36,012 nucleotides of DNA, from the NCBI GenBank assembly GCA_947624785.1, contig CANQLV010000018.1, positions 1-36,012 on the forward strand, written 5' to 3'. Within the stretch, counting starts at the first letter, position 1; every line of letters starts with the position of its first letter. Both the position numbers and the translations under genes were made by a program. The notes beneath the pieces were generated by a model. The model was not told the origin of the DNA, searched no databases, and saw nothing but the letters and a program-made list of their open reading frames with translations. Below are positions 1 to 7,675 of the stretch, in pieces. Source of the stretch: Akkermansia muciniphila. Its GTDB lineage: Bacteria > Verrucomicrobiota > Verrucomicrobiia > Verrucomicrobiales > Akkermansiaceae.

Positions 1-76
1 TGGTACCCCGTCACGGGCTCGAACCGTGGACAAACTGATTAAGAGTCAGCTGCTCTACCAACTGAGCTAACGAGGC
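1..76 (-). tRNA. tRNA-Lys (anticodon CTT)
   Basis: The reverse complement folds as a complete 76-nt cloverleaf with encoded CCA. The acceptor GCCTCGT pairs with ACGGGGT with G:T wobbles, the anticodon stem is GCTGA/TCAGT, and the loop CTCTTAA gives anticodon CTT, reading AAG. The gene begins exactly at the window edge. It is identical to the next tRNA copy at 113-188. Confidence 0.95.
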
Positions 77-112
77 ACTGGAATGGTGGCGTTCCTGCAA
101 GGAACGGCCGGA

Positions 113-188
113 TGGTACCCCGTCACGGGCTCGAACCGTGGACAAACTGATTAAGAGTCAGCTGCTCTACCAACTGAGCTAACGAGGC
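113..188 (-). tRNA. tRNA-Lys (anticodon CTT), second identical copy
   Basis: Same 76-nt sequence as 1-76, including the encoded CCA, separated from it by 36 bp. It is a local tandem duplication of the Lys-CTT gene and is probably co-transcribed with tRNA-Thr upstream. Confidence 0.95.
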
Positions 189-230
189 ATGTATCCGGCA
201 GTTCCCCGCGACAAGCTCCAACTCTGAAGA

Positions 231-305
231 TGGAGCCACTGGTCGGAATTGAACCGACGACCCACGCATTACGAATGCGTTGCTCTACCCCTGAGCTACA
301 GTGGC
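231..305 (-). tRNA. tRNA-Thr (anticodon CGT)
   Basis: The reverse complement is a 75-nt cloverleaf with a perfect 7-bp acceptor (GCCACTG/CAGTGGC), discriminator T and encoded CCA. The anticodon stem ACGCA/TGCGT encloses loop TTCGTAA, giving anticodon CGT (codon ACG). It is the first gene of a three-tRNA minus-strand cluster. The AT-rich stretch at 340-385 is the likely promoter side. Confidence 0.95.
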
Positions 306-499
306 ATCGCGAGAAGCGCGGAAGCAAGTAACCATAAGAGCCCCTTTTTAGCAAGTCTTTTTTGCAATAAGACCGTTTTTTTACGCCTTGAATCCGGAAT
401 AGAAGCCAAGTGCGGCAGGTGACAGTAGAAGAGCTTGCATAGGAAGAAGAAACATGGTGGAGTTCATGTCCTCAAAGAGCTTCTCTTTCCCTACTTATC

Positions 500-997
500 A
501 TGAAGGCATATTACATTTTCCAGCAGGCGGACGAAGAAACGATCAGCAACATTCTGGACTGGATGCGCAACCAGGAACGCGCCATTTACCGCGCCGCCGT
601 GCGTGAACTCGGCGCCCTGAAAAAGCTGCGCCCGGAATTCATCCAGCGCAAGCCCCTTCAGGAGCAATTCTCCTTCATACAGAAAATGCTGGCGTGGAAA
701 CCCAGCAATGAAATCGGAGACCACCTGCTCCAAGTCTGGCTTCTGCGCAAGCATCAGGACATGCTGATTACCTTCCTGAACACGCTGGACATCCCCCATG
801 ACGGCAACGGCATTGTGAACGAACTGCCGGAAACGCTGGACAAGGAAAAACTCGCCAAGGCCGTGGACGAATTGTTTGAAAAGTACCCCGCCGGCGTAGC
901 GTCCGTTTACCTCCAGATGTTCCAGCTCCAGACGGAAGACGGCTGGGACGAACTGGCCGAGGTTCTGGCGAACGACCCCCGCGTCACCATCCGCTAA
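500..997 (+). CDS. conserved hypothetical protein, 165 aa
   Basis: The ATG at 500 opens a 165-residue, charged, predicted mostly helical protein with no signal peptide or membrane segment, so it should be cytoplasmic. I do not recognise a domain. The central part is rich in long amphipathic helices (for example around residues 45-75 and 110-130), and no cysteine/histidine metal motif is visible. No good Shine-Dalgarno site precedes the start. A strong intrinsic terminator follows at 1026-1061, so it is probably monocistronic. The minus-strand frame over the same bases is open but arginine- and proline-poor in a way typical of a shadow. Function unknown. Confidence 0.8.
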   Translation: MKAYYIFQQADEETISNILDWMRNQERAIYRAAVRELGALKKLRPEFIQRKPLQEQFSFIQKMLAWKPSNEIGDHLLQVWLLRKHQDMLITFLNTLDIPHDGNGIVNELPETLDKEKLAKAVDELFEKYPAGVASVYLQMFQLQTEDGWDELAEVLANDPRVTIR

Positions 998-1025
998 ACT
1001 TCCGGTTTTCACTTTTTTCCAAAGG

Positions 1026-1061
1026 GCTGTCCTGCTGCAACAAGCCGGGACAGCTTTTTTT
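1026..1061 (+). terminator. intrinsic terminator after the 165-aa gene
   Basis: GCTGTCC (1026-1032) pairs with GGACAGC (1048-1054) and is followed at once by seven Ts. It lies 28 bp after the stop of the upstream gene. Confidence 0.8.
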
Positions 1062-1340
1062 AATGAAGGAGGAACGTCGTTTTTCCGGAAGGAGGTCTTT
1101 TTTGCACCAGGGAAATTCCGCACTTTCCGCGGTACACGAGTCCAGGCCGGAAGTTAGACGCAGCACCATTTCTCCGTCCCTGCCGTTTTTCAGCCCGGAA
1201 AAAATTTCCGCCGTGCCATTTCCAGGCCTGGAGAGCCTTTGTTCCGGAAACAAGCAGCTCGATACGTTTTTCACGGGGACCCCGGCTTTCCGGCCATTCC
1301 CGCCTTTACTTCCTCCGCAGGCAGGCATAGTTTTTCCCAT
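1062..1340 (+). other. intergenic stretch before the GH36-like gene
   Basis: 279 bp with no gene I can support. The reading frame of the downstream glycosidase stays open back to 1239, but the extra 34 residues look like translated spacer (prolines, aromatics, no family match). GGAAGGAGG at about 1088 is SD-like but has no convincing coding frame behind it. The promoter of the glycosidase gene presumably lies here; I see no clear -35/-10 pair. Confidence 0.4.
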
Positions 1341-3308
1341 ATGAGCACCTGTTCCGTGACCCGGGAAGTCCCCGGTATGCTTGCCGCTGCCAATGAATGG
1401 ATTGAACTCACTGTCCGCATGGCGGGGAGACGGTTGGCGGAGGTCACCTTTACGGACAAGCTGAATGGCTGTACCTACCGGCTGGGAGATGATATTTTCA
1501 GCATCCATCTGGATTACGGCATCAAGGAAGACGGCGTCACAGACGATGCGCCCCTCCCCCGGCCCCGAAAAATATCAGCGGCCAATCTGCTCGCGGAAAG
1601 CCCGGTGGAAGAGAGGATTCCCGCCCGTTCTGAAGCCAGAAGACTGGCGGAACGCCGTGCCGGCGTGCGCATCACCGTCCCCTTTGCCTGGGAGACGGAG
1701 GGACTGGCCGTTATCTGGTCTGCGGAACTGCGTGAAGGGCAGCCTTACGCCCGCATTCTGCTGGACATCTGCCCGATGCAGTGGTCCTCTCCCGTCCGCA
1801 TGGTGCAAATGCTGGAATTTTCCGCTCCGGATATCCAGACCCAGGGCAATGTGAAAGGCGCGCCAGTCACGGCATTCGGCGGCAGGCTATTTGCGGGCGT
1901 GGAAAGCCCCCTTTCCTGCAACGGGGAGGAAGAAGGAAAGCTGGTGGCCCGGATTTCCCGGAAAACGGACATTCCCTCCCGCACCCGTCTCCATGTTTCC
2001 GCCGTGCTGGGCGTCGCCTCTCCCGGACAACTGCGCCGCACCTTCCAACTGCGCTACGTGAACGAGGAGCGCGCCCGGCCCTACGGCGCCTTTCTGAATT
2101 ACAATACTTGGTACGACACCCTGTTTGACCGCTATGACGAAGCTTTTGCCAGTGAGGCCGTGCGCCTGTACGGGGAGGAATTGGTCCGCAAACGCGGCGC
2201 GGTGCTGGATTCCATCCTGTTTGACGACGGCTGGGACAATCCGGAAACGCTGTGGGAGTTCAACGAAGGGTTCCGGGATGAGTTCCGTAACGTGAACAGG
2301 CTGGCGGCTTCCTACGGCAGCGGTCCGGGCGTGTGGCTGTCCCCGTGGGGAGGCTATGGAAAACCCAAGCAGAACCGCCTGGAGGCCGCCGGAGACCGCT
2401 TTGAAACGAACGAGAGGGGCTTTGCCCTGAGCGGGCCGAAGTATTACGACCATTTCAAGGAGATGTGCCTGCACATGATCCGTGAGAATGGCGTGAACCA
2501 CTTTAAGCTGGACGGGACCTCCGGAGAAGAAACTCAGATCCCCGGCAGCCGCTTCGGCAGCGATTTTGAAGCGATCATCCACCTGCTGGGGGAACTGCGG
2601 GAGGAACGCGCGGACCTGTTCATCAACCTGACCACGGGCACCTGGGCTTCCCCATTCTGGTTCGGCATTGCGGATTCCGTCTGGCGCGGCGGCTGGGACC
2701 ACGAATTCATCGGTGAGGGGACCATGCGCCAGAAGTGGATGACCTTCCGGGATTCCCGCATCTTCAATAACAATGTGGCCGTTTCCCCGCTCTTCCCCAT
2801 CAATTCCCTGATGAACCACGGCATCATTTACACGGAAAAGGCGCGGGGGCTGAATACGGCGGAGGGAACGGACCTGGAGGATGAAATCTGGTCCGCATTC
2901 GGCTCCGGCTCCCAGATGCAGGAAATTTACATCTCGCCCCGGCTGCTCACGCCAGACCAGTGGGACACGCTCGCCAGCGCGGCCATCTGGGCCAGGGAGA
3001 ATAACGCCACGCTGATGGACACACACTGGGCGGGCGGCAGCCCCATGGAACTCCAGGTGTACGGCTGGGCGGCGTGGTCGCCGGCCAAAGCCATCCTGAC
3101 CGTACGCAATCCTTCCGCGGAACGCCGCTTCTGGAGCTTTGAGCCCGGGGCCGTCTTTGAACTCCCGCTGGAAGCGTCCCGCAGCTACGCGGTCACTTCC
3201 CCCAACGGGAAGCGGCTGCCTTTCTCCGGGTTCCGGGCCGGGGAAGTTGCCCGGATGACGCTGGAACCGTTTGAAGTAGTCGTGATGGAAGGCGTACCGG
3301 AGGCATAA
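1341..3308 (+). CDS. GH36/melibiase-like glycoside hydrolase, 655 aa
   Basis: Architecture fits the alpha-galactosidase-like (GH36/clan GH-D) fold: an N-terminal beta-rich region (about 1-270), a TIM barrel (about 280-560) and a C-terminal beta domain. The barrel contains LFDDGWDN (D295/D296) and HFKLDG, where D391 sits at the position of the GH-D nucleophile (K-x-D motif). A later segment DSVWRGGWD offers D445 or D453 as acid/base. No signal peptide is present, so it probably acts in the cytoplasm on imported oligosaccharide or glycoconjugate fragments, which would suit a mucin degrader; the substrate is inferred. The frame extends to an ATG at 1239, but I prefer 1341, where family-like sequence begins. 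Its stop is 5 bp from the convergent SDR stop. It could be an alpha-N-acetylgalactosaminidase instead of an alpha-galactosidase. Confidence 0.75.
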   Translation: MSTCSVTREVPGMLAAANEWIELTVRMAGRRLAEVTFTDKLNGCTYRLGDDIFSIHLDYGIKEDGVTDDAPLPRPRKISAANLLAESPVEERIPARSEARRLAERRAGVRITVPFAWETEGLAVIWSAELREGQPYARILLDICPMQWSSPVRMVQMLEFSAPDIQTQGNVKGAPVTAFGGRLFAGVESPLSCNGEEEGKLVARISRKTDIPSRTRLHVSAVLGVASPGQLRRTFQLRYVNEERARPYGAFLNYNTWYDTLFDRYDEAFASEAVRLYGEELVRKRGAVLDSILFDDGWDNPETLWEFNEGFRDEFRNVNRLAASYGSGPGVWLSPWGGYGKPKQNRLEAAGDRFETNERGFALSGPKYYDHFKEMCLHMIRENGVNHFKLDGTSGEETQIPGSRFGSDFEAIIHLLGELREERADLFINLTTGTWASPFWFGIADSVWRGGWDHEFIGEGTMRQKWMTFRDSRIFNNNVAVSPLFPINSLMNHGIIYTEKARGLNTAEGTDLEDEIWSAFGSGSQMQEIYISPRLLTPDQWDTLASAAIWARENNATLMDTHWAGGSPMELQVYGWAAWSPAKAILTVRNPSAERRFWSFEPGAVFELPLEASRSYAVTSPNGKRLPFSGFRAGEVARMTLEPFEVVVMEGVPEA

Positions 3309-3313
3309 CCACA

Positions 3314-4099
3314 TCAGGAGGGAACGCCGCATGGCGGTTCCGGACGGAACGTCCAGCCTTCATCCCCGTGATATACCATCATGCGGGTCATGCCGCCGTC
3401 AATGACCAGGTTTTCCGCATTGACGAAGCCGGAGCGGCAGAGGAAAAAGACGGCCTTCACAATATCCTCCGGCGTTCCAACGCGCCCGGCAGGGTGCTGG
3501 AGGCTATCCTCCGGGGACAAGGCCCCGAAGGCCCCCGTATCAATCCAGCCGGGGCTGATGCTGTTCACCCGGACGCCGAGGGGTGCGAGACTCATGGCAA
3601 GAGCGTGGGTCAGGGAGACAAGGGCACCCTTGGCCGCGCTGTAGCTTTCCGTATCCTTCTGGGACATGGAAGCGCGGGTGGAGGTGATGTTCACGATGGA
3701 AGCCCCGCGGGAAAAATGATCGCGGAACAAAAGGCTGAGCAGGTAGGGGGCGGAGACACCCACGCGTAGAACTTCATTAAAGTCCTCATAAGAGCAGCCG
3801 GAAAGAATGCCGTGGCGGGTGATGCACGCATTGTTTACCAGGACATCCACCCGGCCAAAGTGCTCCAACACTTTTTCCGCAAAAAAACGCACGTCCTCTT
3901 CCATCCCCGCATCACCCGTCACGCAGAGATGGCCTTCTCCCGGCAATTCTTCCAACAGGGAGGCCGTTTCCTCATGCTTTACATCCAGGACCGCCACGCG
4001 TGCGCCTGCTGCGGCGCAAGCCTCCGCAATAGCGCGGCCGATGCCGCCGGCCCCTCCCGTCACAACCACGGCACTTCCGGAAAAATCAACATCCATCAT
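3314..4099 (-). CDS. short-chain dehydrogenase/reductase (SDR), 261 aa
   Basis: A classical SDR: TGGAGGIG near residue 14 (TGxxxGxG dinucleotide-binding motif), an acidic residue after beta-2 in VLDVKHEE suggesting NAD(H) preference, VNNA for the NNAG motif, then the catalytic segment with Ser in NITSTRAS and YSAAK. The C-terminus VIDGGMTRMM is typical. It is cytosolic and the substrate is unknown; it could act on a sugar acid, sterol or acyl group. It starts at 4099 (second ATG at 4096). It converges with the glycosidase gene and lies 58 bp downstream of a lipoprotein gene on the same strand. Confidence 0.85.
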   Translation of the reverse strand: MMDVDFSGSAVVVTGGAGGIGRAIAEACAAAGARVAVLDVKHEETASLLEELPGEGHLCVTGDAGMEEDVRFFAEKVLEHFGRVDVLVNNACITRHGILSGCSYEDFNEVLRVGVSAPYLLSLLFRDHFSRGASIVNITSTRASMSQKDTESYSAAKGALVSLTHALAMSLAPLGVRVNSISPGWIDTGAFGALSPEDSLQHPAGRVGTPEDIVKAVFFLCRSGFVNAENLVIDGGMTRMMVYHGDEGWTFRPEPPCGVPS

Positions 4100-4157
4100 G
4101 GACCGATTGTCCCGTTCCGACGCCGGATGTCAATAGGCGCTTTCCGGCATGCAGCCC

Positions 4158-5408
4158 TCAGTGCGTGTACATCACATAGCGGTAAAAACCCATGGCGCTG
4201 GAGAGAAGCGGAGAACGGGTCACAACGTCTGTCTCCACGATAAGATGGGCCATGGTACTGGAAACGGCCATTTCCGCTTCCTCCGCACGGCGGCTGATGC
4301 GTTCCAGGTCCCTGGTTTTTACCTGGTTCATGCGGCCTGATTTCTGAAAATCATCCACGACGTAGCGCAGCCTTTTCAGCCTGGCCACCACTTCCACCAG
4401 CTCCATGGCGCGCTGATCCGCCGTTCCGGTATCCCTAATGCCGCGCAGGAGATGCTGGATTCTTTCCAAACACAGGCAGAACTCCTCCATGGTCATGATG
4501 GGATCAGCCCAGAACTCCTGAAAATCTACCAGCCTGGGCTGTTCCATCTCCAGTCCCACCACCGCTTTCTGCATGGATGGGGAATCGTACATTCTGACCG
4601 TCACCAGCTTCAGGAGCGCCCGGAAAGCGCGTTTGCGGTTCTCGTCCGCCCTTCTCCTTATCTTCTCCAGCCCGTCATGGCAGTACCGCTCAAAACCGGG
4701 AAGCCATTCCCCGTACTCCTGCTCCAGCCGGGTGATATTGTCCATCTGTTCCCTGACCATGCGCCCCTGAAGGGCTACGGACATGGCATAAGCCTCTGCC
4801 GCCACCTTGTTGTCAATCCCCTCCAGCATGTCCACCATGGTGGAATACTGCTCCAGATAAGCTTTCAGGAACGGCAGTATTCTGTCGTTCAAATACTGAG
4901 CCATCCGTTCGTTCGTCAGACTGAGCCCGTACTTTTCCAGATCATTCCTGATAACGGCGGAATCGTAATACTTGAGTTCATGAAGCTTCAGCATGGCCTG
5001 CATCATCCGGTCGCGGGCCTTGTCCACGCGCTCCCGGAGAATGGAATGAAAGGCGGGATGCGTCTCCCGGGACTTTTCATGCACGCGCGGATTCAGAATA
5101 ACCAGCTGTCCGCAATTCATGTCATAAACCTTCAGCCTGTCCGCCAGGCGCGCCAGTTCCTCCATCACGGCCTCTCCCGCGGCCCGGTCCTGAATGGAAG
5201 CGACCAGATCCGTCATCTGCTCCACGTCCTTCAAGCGCAGGGAAAGCAGCTCTTCATAGGATTCCACCGGGGAAAGCTCTTCGGAATTCCTTTCTTCCGC
5301 AGCCCTGGCTCCCTCCTCCTTGTCCCCGCAGGAACACAGCGCCAGCAAACACGCGCCTCCCAACAGCGGCAAATTCAGGAACAGGGAAAAACGGGAACTG
5401 AGTTTCAT
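4158..5408 (-). CDS. putative lipoprotein, helical, 416 aa
   Basis: The N-terminus has basic residues, a hydrophobic stretch (about 9-25) and ALCSCGDKEE, which resembles a lipobox (L-A-L-C or C-S-C), so it is likely lipid-anchored facing the periplasm. The rest is a long, charged, almost entirely helical protein with heptad-like spacing (many E, R, L and M), suggesting coiled coils. I recognise no enzyme motif. It is followed at 58 bp by the SDR gene. A run of nine C (coding sense) lies 19 nt upstream of the start. Function unknown. Confidence 0.75.
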   Translation of the reverse strand: MKLSSRFSLFLNLPLLGGACLLALCSCGDKEEGARAAEERNSEELSPVESYEELLSLRLKDVEQMTDLVASIQDRAAGEAVMEELARLADRLKVYDMNCGQLVILNPRVHEKSRETHPAFHSILRERVDKARDRMMQAMLKLHELKYYDSAVIRNDLEKYGLSLTNERMAQYLNDRILPFLKAYLEQYSTMVDMLEGIDNKVAAEAYAMSVALQGRMVREQMDNITRLEQEYGEWLPGFERYCHDGLEKIRRRADENRKRAFRALLKLVTVRMYDSPSMQKAVVGLEMEQPRLVDFQEFWADPIMTMEEFCLCLERIQHLLRGIRDTGTADQRAMELVEVVARLKRLRYVVDDFQKSGRMNQVKTRDLERISRRAEEAEMAVSSTMAHLIVETDVVTRSPLLSSAMGFYRYVMYTH

Positions 5409-5427
5409 GAGAAAGCGGCGCTGATGA

Positions 5428-5436
5428 GGGGGGGGG
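5428..5436. repeat. homopolymer G9 (C9 in the lipoprotein leader)
   Basis: Nine consecutive G on the plus strand, nineteen bases upstream of the minus-strand lipoprotein ATG at 5408. It sits in the 5' leader or promoter, where length change could alter expression. Confidence 0.6.
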
Positions 5437-5623
5437 CTGAAACCGGGCCCGCATCATGGCAACATGGTTACCGTAAGAAAGCGTTCCCAAAGTTCAAGGC
5501 CTTTTCATTTCATCCGGAAAAAACATTTCCGCATTCTTGATGTGAGGAAATATTCTTTTAATATCATGAACACTCCCCCGAACCCGGAGGTCACACCTTA
5601 TTACCAACTCCATCTTATCTGCC

Positions 5624-6268
5624 GTGATTCTTGACATTCTTCAATACGGACATCCCCTTTTGAGGGAAGAATGCAACCCCGTGGTTCATATCAACAGAGA
5701 CCTTCTTTCCTTCCTGGCTGACATGCAGGAAACCCTGGCCCAGGGGGGCATAGGTCTGGCCGCTCCCCAGGTGGGAAGACCTATTCAGATGGCCACCATC
5801 AATATTCCGCCCACGGACGCCACCACCACCTGGCTGGAAGTGGACGGGCGCCCGGCCACGCTGGCACAAATCATGCCCTTGAATTTCATCAACCCCGTCC
5901 TGCATCCATTCGGCAGGAAAGTGCCGTACCGGGAAGGCTGCCTGAGCATCACCAAGGTGTATGCGGACATCCTGCGCCGCTCCTGCGTGAAGGCCGTCCT
6001 GACCCTGATGGATGGACGCACCGTGACCATTAAATGCAACGGATTGCTGGCTCGCTGCCTGCAGCACGAGGCAGACCATCTTCACGGCGGACTGTTCACG
6101 GACCTGGTTTCTCCGGAAGACCATGACAAGATGGTGCGGAGGCTCAAACTCACCCATCCGGACGCCTTTGAGGAAGACGACGACAGTTACGCCCGCCGCA
6201 TGAAGGAGGAACGCCGAGCACGGGCACGGGAAGCCCAAACGCCGCCCACGCCCAGAAAGACGGCTTGA
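5624..6268 (+). CDS. def: peptide deformylase
   Basis: Removes the formyl group from the N-terminal methionine of new proteins. All three family motifs are present: GIGLAAPQVG (42-51), EGCLS (104-108) and QHEADH (147-152). C106, H148 and H152 would bind the metal and E149 is the catalytic base. At 214 residues it is longer than the usual ~170-190 because of a polar, charged C-terminal tail after about residue 175 (EEDDD, then RRARAREAQ). The start is GTG at 5624, which gives the normal family N-terminus ILDILQYGHPLLR. A GGAGG at 5586 is too far upstream to serve it. It is convergent with tdh. Confidence 0.93.
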   Translation: MILDILQYGHPLLREECNPVVHINRDLLSFLADMQETLAQGGIGLAAPQVGRPIQMATINIPPTDATTTWLEVDGRPATLAQIMPLNFINPVLHPFGRKVPYREGCLSITKVYADILRRSCVKAVLTLMDGRTVTIKCNGLLARCLQHEADHLHGGLFTDLVSPEDHDKMVRRLKLTHPDAFEEDDDSYARRMKEERRARAREAQTPPTPRKTA

Positions 6269-6310
6269 TGCTCCGGGAGCAAATCCGCACCCCCTATCCT
6301 GTGGCTTCTT

Positions 6311-6349
6311 AAAAAATGCCCCGGCGTTCCATCTGGAAGCCGGGGCATT
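6311..6349 (-). terminator. terminator between def and tdh
   Basis: TGCCCCGGC (6317-6325) pairs with GCCGGGGCA (6339-6347). On the minus strand the stem is followed by six Ts, so it chiefly ends tdh transcription. On the plus strand the U-tract is weak, though it may also slow def transcription. Confidence 0.75.
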
Positions 6350-6375
6350 CGTTATACGGTAAAAAAACGGATGAA

Positions 6376-7404
6376 TCAGACAATCCAGTCCAGAACCACC
6401 TTGCCGGACTTGCCGGAATTCATGGCCTCAAAGCCTTCCCGGAATGCCGTGTAGGGCAGCCGGTGCGTAATGATGGGCGCTATGTTCAGGCCGCTGCGGA
6501 TCATGGAATCCATCTTGTGCCAGGTTTCAAAAATTTCACGGCCGTAAATGCCCTTCATCTTCAGCCCCTTCCAGATGAACTTGTTCCATTCGATGCTGGA
6601 GCCGTCCGGCTGGATGCCCAGCAGGGAAATGTTGGCTCCGTTCCGTGAATTGTCGATGATATCTTTCAGGCAGGACGGGGCGCCGCTCATTTCCAGGCAC
6701 ACGTCAAACCCTTCCGTCATTTCCAGCTCCTTCATCACGTCCTCCAGTTTTTCACGGGTCACGTTCACGGTACGGTCCGCGCCCAGCGTCTTGGCCAGGC
6801 TCAGGCGGAAATCATTGATGTCCGTGATGACCACCGTCTTGGCTCCGGCCTTCTTGCAGACGGCGGCGGCCATGCAGCCGATGACGCCCGCGCCCGTAAT
6901 CAGGACATCTTCCCCCACCAGGTCCCAGGACAGGGCCGTATGGACGGCGTTGCCCAGGGGGTCGAAGATGGAGGCGACTTCCATCGGAATGCTCTTGTGG
7001 ATGCGCACCACGTTGTCCTGGGGAATGGAAAGATACTCCGCAAAGCAGCCGGGCCTGTTCACGCCCACGCCCTTCGTGTTCGGGCACAGGTGCTTCTGGC
7101 CGGAACGGCAGCTGCGGCAGTGGCCGCAGACGATGTGGCCTTCCCCGGAAACGATTTCTCCGGGCTTGTATTCCGTCACGGAGGAACCCACGGCTTCAAT
7201 CACGCCGCAGAACTCATGGCCCACGTGCATCCCCACGGGAATGGTCTGCTGGGCCCACTTGTCCCAGTTCCAGATATGAAGGTCCGTGCCGCAAATGGCT
7301 GTTTTATGAATTTTAATCAGGACATCGTTCGGGCCGACTTCCGGCATGGGAACATCCATCAGTTCCAAACCGGGGCCTGCCTGCGTTTTTACAAGAGCTT
7401 TCAT
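6376..7404 (-). CDS. tdh: L-threonine 3-dehydrogenase
   Basis: A zinc-dependent medium-chain dehydrogenase that oxidises L-threonine to 2-amino-3-oxobutanoate with NAD+. Starting at the ATG at 7404 (MKALVKT) the numbering matches the E. coli enzyme: catalytic zinc ligands C38, H63, E64 and structural zinc ligands C93, C96, C99, C107. Diagnostic Tdh segments such as [28 protein letters not shown] and [15 protein letters not shown] are present. 342 residues is the expected length. An upstream in-frame ATG at 7413 is less likely. No kbl (the ligase partner) is adjacent here. It is divergent from the phosphorylase-like gene with 271 bp between. Confidence 0.95.
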   Translation of the reverse strand: MKALVKTQAGPGLELMDVPMPEVGPNDVLIKIHKTAICGTDLHIWNWDKWAQQTIPVGMHVGHEFCGVIEAVGSSVTEYKPGEIVSGEGHIVCGHCRSCRSGQKHLCPNTKGVGVNRPGCFAEYLSIPQDNVVRIHKSIPMEVASIFDPLGNAVHTALSWDLVGEDVLITGAGVIGCMAAAVCKKAGAKTVVITDINDFRLSLAKTLGADRTVNVTREKLEDVMKELEMTEGFDVCLEMSGAPSCLKDIIDNSRNGANISLLGIQPDGSSIEWNKFIWKGLKMKGIYGREIFETWHKMDSMIRSGLNIAPIITHRLPYTAFREGFEAMNSGKSGKVVLDWIV

Positions 7405-7639
7405 GCCCCTCATTCATGCTCTTTTTCCCCTGCGGCGGCAAGCCCAAAATTCGTTTCAGGCGCACCGGAAAACCGCTTCCGGAACGGAGGTCTGGGGCAC
7501 CCCCGCATCCCCTTCTCCCCGGCCCGATAAAACCCCGGAAAGCAAACTCCGGAAAGGCATTCCTGTTCAATCAACAATTCAGACACACACGCAATTTGCC
7601 CTTTCCAATATGGACGAATCATGATACCAAGGCATACGG

Positions 7640-7668
7640 TTCACCTGTTGAACGTTTTACTCTACTTA
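7640..7668 (+). promoter_or_regulatory. possible promoter of the phosphorylase-like gene
   Basis: TTCACC and TACTTA are 17 bp apart, ending 7 bp before the ATG at 7676, which would give a nearly leaderless transcript. Weak match, seen by eye only. Confidence 0.25.
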
Positions 7669-7675
7669 CAGAACC

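Noticed and set aside
151..354. 67-codon minus-strand frame over the tRNA cluster
   Set aside because: It reads through tRNA genes; a typical tRNA-derived false protein.
306..499. Possible gene or RNA between tRNA-Thr and the 165-aa gene
   Set aside because: 194 bp with AT-rich patches and an AAGAGCTT direct repeat, but no ORF or stable helix that I can support.
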